Below are positions 47,812 to 57,107 of a stretch of 64,000 nt of DNA, one piece after another. The stretch's first letter is position 1; the number at the start of each line of letters is the position of its first letter. Location: NCBI GenBank assembly GCA_025330725.1, contig JAIWND010000001.1, positions 1,302,001 through 1,366,000 on the forward strand, given 5' to 3'. The notes beneath the pieces were generated by a model. It worked only from the letters and a program-made list of their open reading frames with translations, was not told the origin of the DNA and ran no database searches. Origin of the DNA: Chlamydoabsidia padenii. Lineage: Eukaryota; Mucoromycota; Mucoromycetes; Mucorales; Cunninghamellaceae. The position numbers were made by a program, and so were the translations under genes.

Positions 47812-47882
47812 TGCGCCAACAGGGACTCGAACCCTGGCCATCAGCTTGGAAGGCTAATATTCTACCCTTAAACTATTGGCGC
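47812..47882 (-). tRNA. tRNA-Gly (anticodon UCC)
   Basis: 71 nt on the minus strand, intronless. The acceptor stem GCGCCAA pairs with TTGGCGC, the anticodon stem TTAGC pairs with GCTGA around loop CTTCCAA (anticodon TCC), and the T-arm is CAGGG-TTCGAGT-CCCTG. The D-arm has the A-box-like TAGTTTAAGGGTAGAA and the T-arm holds the B box GGTTCGAGTCC. The discriminator is A and CCA is not encoded. A TTTCTTTT run just 3' is a Pol III terminator. The LTR element begins 65 bp downstream of its 3' end. Confidence 0.95.
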
Positions 47883-48339
47883 TTCAACTGAAAAAAAAAT
47901 TTGAATGTGCTATATAAAGCACCTCTTATATTTTAAATCCCGACAGTCACGTGTACCATGAGCTGGGCTGTGATTGGTTAGTAAGGTCTGACTTTAACAT
48001 ATATGTAACCTTTGACCGACTACATGATTCGACTTTTTTTAAAAATGTCAAGATACCTTTGCTTCGGTTAATATAACATATTAAATTGGTCAAGGTAATA
48101 TGGTTGAATATCAAATGTGTATCTCCGTTGACGAACGGGGTTTAAATCTGGATTCATGCGGTTTTTTTTTATACATTCAGACTACTTTTCCCACAGATCA
48201 AAGCATTAGGCTACGGAGGGATCTATATAACATAAGTGAATGGTATAATAGATATGTTTTATTGAGATTGTTAAATACGATAAGTAGATAATAATAAAAA
48301 GTACATAAAAAATAATAATCTAATTAATAAGTGAAGGAG
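47883..48339. other. Intergenic, tRNA upstream to arrestin 3' end
   Basis: A TATATAAAG box near 47911 sits about 30 bp upstream of the tRNA. A 63-codon plus frame at 48100-48291 has intron-like edges but no recognisable similarity. AATAATAAAAAG near 48290 faces the arrestin 3' end. No supported gene. Confidence 0.4.
47932..47942 (+). promoter_or_regulatory. TTNAAATCCCG motif copy
   Basis: Exact match 50 bp upstream of the tRNA-Gly 5' end, in opposite orientation to it. Confidence 0.35.
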
Positions 48340-49681
48340 TTAGAGGGTACTGTAGGGGGGTATAGAAAGTAAACCAACCTGCTGATTTAATGGTTGATAA
48401 GAGAAGTAATCACAAGGGGTAGATTCGGTCGACGAATGGTAGATTGAATCAGGCGGTGTTTGCTGGACATCATCGAGAGTATCGTAAGAAGGCGAAGGGC
48501 ACATAGGATGAGAGACCAAAGAAGGTAAGGAGCAATTCGAAGCAGTTGCCCAAGGTTGAGGATAGTAAGGTGTTAATAAACAAGCATCTTCATACCGTGG
48601 CAGACCAAGTGGATCCATTACTGTTTCTGATGATGGTGATGATGATGATGTTGCTGTTGAGATGATGGTGTCTAATAGTTGAATAGGCATTGTCACACGT
48701 AGTTCGGATACTTGGCCATGAGGTTGGACAAAGCAAACCGTAAATCGAAGTTTATGGTGGATCTGAATCAGTGGATGACTTGTATCGTAATGTACAGTTC
48801 GTGTTGATCGAGGAATCACCAATGTTTCTGTTCGTCTCCAATCCCGCCCATAACACGGAAACTGATCATCTCGAACAAGGGAGACGATCTGGCTGGTGTT
48901 GTATTCGTGTGAGGTTGTGCCTGGCAATGTCAGTGTGATGTATTCTTTTAGGAAGCAGCTGACATGTTTGATCCGGAGCCCTTGAATCAATGGTGTAAAA
49001 TTAAAATGGATTCGGATGGGTTGGCCGCGTTGATAAATGCACTTGTCCACCTCGATTCGATAGTTAGCCTTGTCACCAAAAGTCTTGCTGATGACCCCAC
49101 TATTGCCATCATTGTCCCACAAACCATCTGTGCCCAAGAGTTCCAGTGATTGTTGTCGAACCACATGAATCGGTCGATGTACCACCCAGTTTTTCTTTGA
49201 CAAAGGTCGAACCACCACCGCCTTGAATTCATACAACAATGAGCCATATCCGTCTTGGTCATTCAATGATTCCGCCGTATGACCAGGAAGGACTAAATCA
49301 AAAGGATATCGATAGGTTGTGTTGGCTTGTATCGTATGAGGCCATTTCTTGTTGGGTAAGAATGTCCAATTATGTTGATAAATTGTTTTCTTGACCTTGC
49401 ACTGCCGCCGACGAGAGCCTCTAGTTGTACCTAAAGGTTATGAGAAGAAGAAGAATCAAGTTAGATCTTTTTATTAATGTTCGCCATCTCCAACCCCCTA
49501 AAATGAGTTTACCTTCTTCCCAGTTTAGCTTGAGTAAACCAGTGAATTCAAGTTGAATGGACTTGACCCGAGTAGTTTCCGTAAAGGCCAGTTCCAAACA
49601 ACCTCGTATTTCCGTTCCCGCAGATTCTTCAGGTGAGCCTTGTAAATAGACGGTGTCATTCTCCAAATGAATGACAATCAT
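48340..49681 (-). CDS. Alpha-arrestin (ART-like trafficking adaptor)
   Basis: Exons are 49681-49513 and 49430-48340; 419 residues. The N-terminal arrestin fold starts at once (IVIHLENDTVYLQGSPEES...GCLELAF, KSIQLEFTGLL), with the WTFLPNKKWPHTIQANTTYRYPFDLVLPG strand pair, and the C-terminal arrestin fold follows (NYRIEVDKCIYQRGQPIRI, KHVSCFLKEYITLTLPG, KLRFTVCFVQPHG). The tail is disordered and Ser/Pro/Tyr-rich, with GLPRYEDA and PPDSIYH, which resemble PY motifs bound by Rsp5/NEDD4 ligases. Such adaptors direct ubiquitination and endocytosis of plasma-membrane transporters. ATG 49681 was preferred to the longer frame from 49723 because the fold begins immediately after it. Confidence 0.85.
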
Positions 49682-50936
49682 GGCGCCGATATGGTAAAGT
49701 ATAAGTTTGAGTGTTAAAAACAAGAAGGTGTCTTTTTTTCAAAAAGAAAAAAAAAGTTAAAAGATAGAAGAAAGAGAAGGGAAAAAAAAAAAAAAAAAAA
49801 AGTCAGAGCAACAAATAGGAAACATTTTATATGTAAAAAGGGGAATGTCGGTGGCGGGGTTATCACTTCAAAACCCAGAGCATAGTAAGACAAAAAAGGA
49901 TTGGTGCCCTAATTTGCCTCATTTGGGGATGCCCTGGTTATTCTTTCTTATTTATCAGATGTCCTCTTTCCAACAAGAATACTGAGAATCCGTATCCAAT
50001 TCTGTAGATTAATCGTCCATAGAAAAAGCTCTCCTTGTTCATCCATACCATTGAGTAGTTTGTATGCATGTAGGTTTAATGCTCTATCGCTGTCCTTACA
50101 TCATATATAGCCAATCAAACCTTTGATAGACTCAAGGAATAGGCATCAGTGTACATATGATAGACAATGCTTTAGATCATCATCAGAACTAATTTGAGCT
50201 CTATAGATATTATGCATATAGATACATGTTCTATAATAAACGATGTTGTTTATTTTAAGAGATTGGTAGAAAATGGTCATCAGATTTGGTGAATACCCTG
50301 TCATTGAATTCCTTGCCCCCCTTTTTTTTTTTTGACATATCGAATTCAAACACCGCTCCGTTGATCCCAACCGAGATCCTTAAAATAGCCAAACGGATCT
50401 TTTCAAGGTATAAAGGGATGATGTAATAAGACTATAATATATGCATTGTGTTCAATGTTTAGGAGAACAAGATGAATCATCATACGATCCCGTTACATAT
50501 TTAATGATGTTATTCTGCATTAATGGCTTTTACAGAATCGAGCATCAAGAAAACAGATTGATATTGCATGATAAACGCATCTATATTCGATAACAAAGTC
50601 TATTTATATGCTTAAGAGAAAGTTCGACCCTTCTAACTAAAAATTGAAACTTTCTCCCATGTCGATCTTTTTGTTTTTTCTTGGTCACTGACCATTCAGG
50701 GCACGGATCTAAAAAAAAAAAAGCATCCTCATTTAGCCACTATGTATTTTTATGGCTGCATAATACAAAGCAATGGACAGATATCATACATCGATCAACT
50801 CTTTTGTTTCGTCTTCCTTGGGTTCATCAGTCAAAAAAAAAAAATCGGGATTCTAATTTCAATATCCCCGACGATAAAGCAAAATTTTCAATTCCCATTG
50901 TTTATCATTCAGCTCTTTCACTTTTTTAATCCATCC
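49682..50936. other. Divergent intergenic region
   Basis: Between the arrestin (minus) and NUFIP1-like (plus) starts. It holds purine-rich sequence with A19 at 49782-49801, a reversed CCCCGCC at 49851-49857, and near 50841-50873 the patches AATCGGGATT and TTTCAATATCCCCG, relatives of the promoter motif. No gene seen. Confidence 0.5.
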
Positions 50937-52395
50937 ATGAATTTTTGGGATCAACCTGACTGGCAACAACACTATCAGCAAGGGCAAGCTTCAGGGCAAA
51001 GGCAAACATCCTCTTGGCACAATGTGCAACAACAACAACACAACATGATGCTTAATACCTTACAACAACAAACTCAACAACGACACGCACAAGGTGCTCT
51101 TGCAGCCGCCTCTCTAACATCCTTTCTCCAACCATCCACCACACAACCCTTCTACCCCACAGATACCTGGACGGCACAATATCAACGAGGAGTCGTTCCA
51201 TATGATGATATATCCACAACTCAAGCACAAACTTCAACCAAGGAAGAAGAAGAAAGGTAAATTCAAACTTTTCAATCCATCTTTAATTAATATTACTTTA
51301 TTTTTATTCGTAGTGGTGGGTCATGCTGTTTCCGATATTACAAAACTCAAAAAGCACTGGAACAACATCGGTCAGGTCATGTAGCTTGTACAGAATGCTC
51401 TGACTTTGTAGGCATTCGACAACTCTTACAGGATCATATGGAAACCACTCATGGTGCACCCAAGAAAAACAAGCAAGTCAACATACATATACTCATCTAT
51501 AATGGATAGCGACTAACTGATGGTTTATGATATATAGGAAAAGTATCCCTGATGGTGTGGTACCAGCTAATGCGCCTCGTTTAGACACCCCCGAAGCGAT
51601 CGCTGCTTGGATCCAAGAACGAAAAAAGAACTGGCCAAGTCTATCCAATGTGGAACGCAAGGTAATGATATCAACTAACCCTAATCATATCACTCTTTAA
51701 TAATATTCAAACTAATCATCTCTTTGTCTGTTTGTAGAAAAAACAAGAAGAGGAACGGGCAGCACGAGGTGAATTGAAACGCAACAACAATAAGAAACGT
51801 AAAGAACAACCTAGTCAACAGGATGGATTGATTGATAAGAAGGCGCGGAATACTTTGGTCAATTACGATGATTCAGATACAGCCAGTGTGAATGATGATG
51901 GTGATGATGATGATACCATGGATCTTAATGCAGACGCCATCTCCTCCAAGGATCCAACCTCTATGGGTAAACTCGCCATACCTACTACCACCACCACTCG
52001 ACCCAAGAAACTCTGCAAATATTTTATGCGGGGAAAATGTCGACGGGCCGATACATGTCACTTTTCGCATGAAAAACCAAAACAGGTAATGGGAAATGAT
52101 ATTCACGATTAAAAGGACTCTTTACTCATCCTTCTCTTCATACCTATAAAGACACAACAACAAGCCAAAGGAAAACAACAACCTGTGGACCAATTCAGGA
52201 AACGACCTCATTTATTGAAAATGGTAATTAAAAGAAAAATTGGATAGGTTGACTCATTGATACCCCTCCCCCCCTTTTTTTTTAATGTAGTTATTGGCCA
52301 AGGAAATACAACAAGAGCAAAACATCATCCTACAATGCTTCCGGTATATCAAGGAAAACAACTTTTTTGGACTTGGCCAAGATCCTCCAGCATAG
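50937..52395 (+). CDS. NUFIP1/Rsa1-like box C/D snoRNP assembly factor
   Basis: Exons are 50937-51256, 51314-51472, 51538-51661, 51738-52085, 52152-52223 and 52291-52395; 375 residues. Order: Q-rich N-terminus; a zinc-finger pair (CCFRYYKTQKALEQHRSGH, CTECSDFVGIRQLLQDHMETTH); the family-defining peptide LDTPEAIAAWIQERKKNWPS (NUFIP domain, binds the Snu13/15.5K snoRNP protein); a Lys-rich segment; a CCCH finger CKYFMRGKCRRADTCHFSH; and the C-terminal LLAKEIQQEQNIILQCFRYI helix that in yeast Rsa1 and human NUFIP1 binds Hit1/ZNHIT3. It helps load snoRNP core proteins with R2TP. The intron at 51473-51537 begins GCAAGT and ends TAG, a GC-AG intron; no GT choice keeps the frame. Confidence 0.88.
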
Positions 52396-52610
52396 CTTTG
52401 CTTTGTTAAATTATTCATCCATTCATACAATCTACTACCTTTTGCATCCAATAAAACACATGACATTTATATCAAACTATACCCCTTAATAAAAGGGTTA
52501 CTACTTTTTATTTAAAAACAACAAACAAAATGATGGCGGGGAATGGGGAATACTATTAATGTGTGTGTGTGGGTAAATGGGGATGCTATTAATGTGTGGG
52601 TACATGATGT

Positions 52611-54139
52611 CTATAGTATAAAATACCCAACGAGGAGGGCTAGGATCAAGACCAATAAACCAGTAGTCAAATAAACCACGCCTCGGCCCTGACGATCCAA
52701 TGTATGGCGATCTTGAAACCGATGTAGACGCTGGAAAGAATGTTCGATAACCCATGCAAATGATCCTTGGCCAAGATATCGTTGCATGATCCGATGATGA
52801 GTATGTTGGAAATCATCCATGTGAGACCGTAGTTCCTGCCGTGCTGATACCATTGTTTCCTTCATATCATTGTATTCTGCTTGTTGTTCCTTTTGTCGAT
52901 CCAGTGCTGTCCATAGCGTATCCATCTGGGCTTCCAATGCTTCGCTTTGTTCTTCTAATTGCAGGATTTCAGTCTGTCGTCGGTTCATTTGATCCACCAA
53001 ATCATCTACGTTTTGTTGAAGTTGTTGGTTTTGTCGTTCCAGTACCATCAAGATCTTATCAGCATTTCTAGTCGCAATTTTTTTTTTTTTTTTAAAATAA
53101 TAAAAAAGAAAAGAGTCAGTAAGGAGAAGAGAGTGTTTGTATGATTAACTTACATAGTCTTCTGTTGTAGATTGGTCTTTTGCCTTTTCTTCTTCTTTAC
53201 CACCTGCTGGTTCCAATGGAAGAGATGAATAAACATCTTTTTCTCCGAGTAACACCGAGCCTTGAGTTCCAGAGTGGTACATTTGGATCGTAGAGTAACA
53301 AAGTTATCGTCCGCCGTGACCAATTGACAAGGTGCATGAATCCAACCAACATCACCCATACGATGATCTTTTAAAACATCAGTCAAAGTCACCGCTTTAA
53401 TAAGTGTCATCGATGGCTGATCATCATCATCATCACTGGAGCAAGAGGAATCATTAAAGGCCAAGGTATGTTTCCATGACTTGAACATGGATTGGATTCG
53501 ACGTTGTTGTTGTTGTTGTTCTTGTTGTTGAGACGCTGTAGGATGGTGAGGTCGAGGTGCATGACAAAAGTATAAGAATGCAAGGCGGGTTCGGATAGGT
53601 AAGATGGCCACACTGTGAGGAAGAATTCGTACCAAGACATAACAGTGCATTGCAGGCCAATGGAAACAAAACGTGTCAAGTACATCTTTATCAAATCGAG
53701 GCGAGTCGGTGTAGTTGCATTGGTGAGATAGTGAGGGAGCTTGTCGTGAGGATAAGGACGAAGAAGAACGTCGATCTTTATAATAACGACGATAGTAATG
53801 GTGATGGTGATGGTGATGATGAAGGTGAGAGCGGGCAACGTGATGATGGTCGGTAGAGTTGGGATGCTTTTTTACAGTGACCTTTGGTATACGCTTGTTG
53901 TATCGCTTTGTTCTTGATGATGAATCCAAGGGTGGAGAAGGAGAGGGTGGTGGTGTTTTGAGTGAAGTTGCCCGTTGAATAGTATCAGCATGTTGTTTGC
54001 TGGTCTTCTTCCGTGATCGACTGCTTTTGGGTAGAGTTTTCCTAGATTTTAATGGTGATACTTTGTTGTTGAGTGGTGGTTTTGTTAGCGAATCAGCATA
54101 GTAAGCTTTATTATATGGGTCTAGCATGTCTTGAATCAA
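52611..54139 (-). CDS. Tail-anchored coiled-coil protein, unknown function
   Basis: Exons are 54139-53154 and 53067-52611; 480 residues. Residues 1-130 are disordered and basic with Ser/Pro blocks and a His8 run. Residues 140-320 are folded-looking, beta-rich, with an insert of Gln and Asp runs (FDKDVLDTFCFHWPAMHCYVL, LRSKCTTLELKARC, MFIHLFHWNQQV), ending in a Trp-containing helix as in PH-like domains. A coiled coil follows (LERQNQQLQQNVDDLVDQM), and the last 20 residues are a single membrane segment (VYLTTGLLVLILALLVGYF), so it is a tail-anchored protein facing the cytosol. PH-like plus coiled coil plus tail anchor suggests an organelle tether; no family is recognised. Confidence 0.7.
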
Positions 54140-54242
54140 GACGAAACCAAAAAAAAAAAAAGAGTAAAAGAGAAGATAATTCCGTCAAGTCAATTTTGAC
54201 AGCCCGCCTTACTATTTATAGGTTTATAGGGAGAATTTTTAT

Positions 54243-54244
<2 letters not shown>

Positions 54245-54284
<40 letters not shown>
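54245..54284. repeat. (GA)20 microsatellite
   Basis: About 20 uninterrupted GA units, about 105-145 bp upstream of the tail-anchored protein's ATG (54139, minus) and just beyond the CSL stop. Confidence 0.9.
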
Positions 54285-54287
<3 letters not shown>

Positions 54288-54356
54288 ATAAAACATACTA
54301 CAACTATACAGATATATACAAGAGATATAAAAACAATCATTTACAAATTAAAAAAG

Positions 54357-55925
54357 TCAAGATACTACAGTCCAGAGAGTTTCACCATCGGATTTGACAA
54401 GACAACGAATAGATCGACCAGTGGGATAAACCACGTGGTTCTTTCGAATCATCAACAAAGGAAAGACCACCGAATGTCCACCTTGAGGAGTCTTGACCAA
54501 TAAATCGTGATGGATGACCAAGTCTTGGATATGAGGTAATGTCAGTATCAAATCCCCACCTTGTTGTTGTTGTTGTTGCTGCAAACTACAAAGTGGACCA
54601 TGAGCACCGCCTAACCAAAATTCATGAAAATGAGAGAGATGATGTCCAACCAAATGTAAGACATGACGATCCCGATCATATCTCATCGAGGCAATAGACG
54701 GCAAAGGCATGATAGTTCGTGGAGGTGAAGGTGGCGGTGAAGGTTGAAGCAGACGTGGTAGAATATCTTGAGGACGATGACTCGGTGAGCAAGGCGGTGG
54801 TGATGGATAAGGAAGTGTTGTTATCATCGCAGGTTCTTCCATGGTACATTCAAACTTTGCGATCCCTACAATTGTCCAACAAAAGCAGTCGTCCATCGTG
54901 TTAATCAGTTGAGAGAAACCTTGATCCAGCCAAGTACTGGTTTCGTCTTCATGATCTTGAATTGCTGGGCCATTAGAGCTGAGGTATATCGGTTTGTGTG
55001 ATGAAGAAGCCAATTGAAGAGCGACTTTTTGCATCTGACAGACAGGTCCCATTGATTCCATCGAAATCGATCCTTTTTCCACCTTTCGAATAATCACCCG
55101 AGGAGAGCATGCACCAGTTTGGGAATCCTTGAGTATGATTTCAGACCCATAGTTTAAGGGTACACCTGCCATTGACATGGAAAGTTGATGATTATGATTA
55201 TATTGTTGATGATTATAATATGCCATGGATAATTGTTGCTGCTGATGTTGATGGACCAAGATAATATCGAATGCTGACCAAGAAGAATACTTGGCGCAAA
55301 GAGAGTATTGATCAGTTGTAGATGTAGATGTAAGATACTTTGTTCGTACTGTTTGAGAATTGATTCGACTGTATAAAGAGATTTGTGAGGTGGTGAGAAT
55401 TCCTGTTGAATCGTGGCGTGTTTTTGCAGTCTTCTTGGATGGTTTGGAGATGATTGAGATTGGTGAAGAGAGGCAGGTGACAAAAGGTGGACAAGACGGT
55501 TGACTAATGTTCACACGTAGACAAAATTGCTTGGTTTTGGATGCTGTTGTGACATGAAGTGATTTAAAACTGCCTTGATTTGTAGTTTCATCCAATGTTA
55601 TATTATGTTCCACGCCTTGTTCATTTCCATCCGCCAATACAGACATGTTGATAGCATATTGTTGTTGTGGTTGTCGGAGAGCGACTATTGGTGGAGGACA
55701 TAGGAAACGTTTTTCCGATCCATAGGATTTTTGTGCGACTAAGGCGTGATAGCAAGTGAGTGTCATCAGTCGTGGTGATGATCTCCTGTGTTTATGAAGT
55801 CGGTCGTCATAGATCGCTGCTGGCCAGGTGCGTTTGGGTGATCGTTTAGGTGCATCTCCAGTGTGGGAATCCAAGATGGATTCAATAGACATGCTGTGTC
55901 TTGTGTTTTCTTCAATAGTTGACAT
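54357..55925 (-). CDS. CSL-family transcription factor (CBF1/Su(H)/Lag-1)
   Basis: Single exon, 522 residues. The N-terminal Rel-homology DNA-binding block begins near residue 54 (LTCYHALVAQKSYGSEKRFL, CPPPIV), matching the VAQKSYGNEKRFFCPPP signature of animal CSL. The beta-trefoil block follows (GVPLNYGSEIILKDSQTGAC, SPRVIIRKVEKG, GPVCQMQKVALQL), then a Pro-rich linker and the C-terminal IPT/TIG-like domain (HVLHLVGHHLSHFHEFWLGG to the end). CSL proteins bind GTGGGAA-type sites; in animals they are the Notch effector. Fungi have no Notch; S. pombe Cbf11 and Cbf12 control adhesion, lipid metabolism and cell cycle. The N-terminal extension is short, about 54 residues, unlike long class F2 fungal CSLs. 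Confidence 0.9.
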   Translation of the reverse strand: MSTIEENTRHSMSIESILDSHTGDAPKRSPKRTWPAAIYDDRLHKHRRSSPRLMTLTCYHALVAQKSYGSEKRFLCPPPIVALRQPQQQYAINMSVLADGNEQGVEHNITLDETTNQGSFKSLHVTTASKTKQFCLRVNISQPSCPPFVTCLSSPISIISKPSKKTAKTRHDSTGILTTSQISLYSRINSQTVRTKYLTSTSTTDQYSLCAKYSSWSAFDIILVHQHQQQQLSMAYYNHQQYNHNHQLSMSMAGVPLNYGSEIILKDSQTGACSPRVIIRKVEKGSISMESMGPVCQMQKVALQLASSSHKPIYLSSNGPAIQDHEDETSTWLDQGFSQLINTMDDCFCWTIVGIAKFECTMEEPAMITTLPYPSPPPCSPSHRPQDILPRLLQPSPPPSPPRTIMPLPSIASMRYDRDRHVLHLVGHHLSHFHEFWLGGAHGPLCSLQQQQQQQGGDLILTLPHIQDLVIHHDLLVKTPQGGHSVVFPLLMIRKNHVVYPTGRSIRCLVKSDGETLWTVVS

Positions 55926-56802
55926 GACGTTCGTAATAGGTGTGCTTTAATAAAGTAAAGCAATTGTAAAAGTAAAAGAAGAAGAATTAGGAAAGAAAAG
56001 AAGTGAAAGAAAGAGGATCCCCCAAAAAATAAATTTATACAGGACAAGCGGAATTTGAAAATACGGAAAAGAGGGAAGGTGAGTGATCTGGAGTGAGAAA
56101 CATCCACACCGCTTGATAAGATGGAAAAGACTTGATCTTATCACATGGAACCTACAAAGAGTCTTACTTTTGTTTTTGTTTTTTTCCCACCGATATTACA
56201 CTTTATCAAGAGCGAAAAAAAGGAGCAAGGAGCAAGGAGCGTGGTTTAAAAAAAGGTCCATCCGAGGCATGAATCTCACCAATATGGACTAAAAGGGAGA
56301 CGAATCAAGAACAATAGAGACATCTTTACCATACTATACGGTATGTACAATATACAACAAAAAAGTAGCTTGGAGGTATGAGATGGGATCGGCAAGAGAA
56401 CACTGACTACACCATTTTTGGTGAACTGATAAGTGAACTCGATATGATTTGACACCCGAGTTTTAATCCCCGCTCTTCTTTCTGCCATACCGGTAAAGAT
56501 AAGGTCTTGTCCCTACAAAATAAACTGCTTGCCTTATTGAGGTGCGTGGGAATTCATTTCCTGAAATTACAAATCCACCTTTTTTCTGAATTATACCTTC
56601 GATGGAAATACATCATCCGTCAGGGATTTCGATAACCCGGTACTTTTCCGCCTCCATATAGCATTTCACCAAATGTCATCCAAATAAAAATGCATGTAAA
56701 ATAGAGTTATAAACTGATTTTATTTTATTGGGTTATACAACTAATCATATCGAATCTATACTACTACTACTACCTATTCTAATAAACAATAAACAAAACA
56801 TC

Positions 56803-56849
<47 letters not shown>

Positions 56850-57107
56850 CTCGTCTTTGAGCATCCGTCTTTCTGTGTTTGTCGTACTTTACCTAGCTGA
56901 GATCGGTGTGACCAATAGGAAGTGAAAACGCAAAGAAGATTAGATAGAGCACGTTTATTATTACATAAGGTTACCTGTTTCCCCTATCAGCCAGTACCAA
57001 GGTCATCTTCCTTGAGTCGATCGTTTTCTAGTATTATGTACTCCCTCCAATAAACAAGTGTGGTAATCATACATATCATAAACACCTGTTCTTTATTTGT
57101 TTCGTTT
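55926..57107. other. 1.2-kb intergenic region, CSL promoter side
   Basis: No gene seen on either strand. It holds the CSL upstream region, a TTTTAATCCCCGC patch at 56461, a poly(T) run of about 43 at 56805-56847, and AATAAAC signals near 57050 that may serve COG4. Confidence 0.5.
56805..56847 (+). repeat. Poly(T) tract
   Basis: About 43 uninterrupted T in intergenic DNA. Confidence 0.9.

Noticed and set aside
50742..50936. N-terminal extension of the NUFIP1-like protein
   Set aside because: The frame is open but reads as Phe/Ile-rich leader with a poly(A) run; ATG 50937 begins the Q-rich start typical of the protein.
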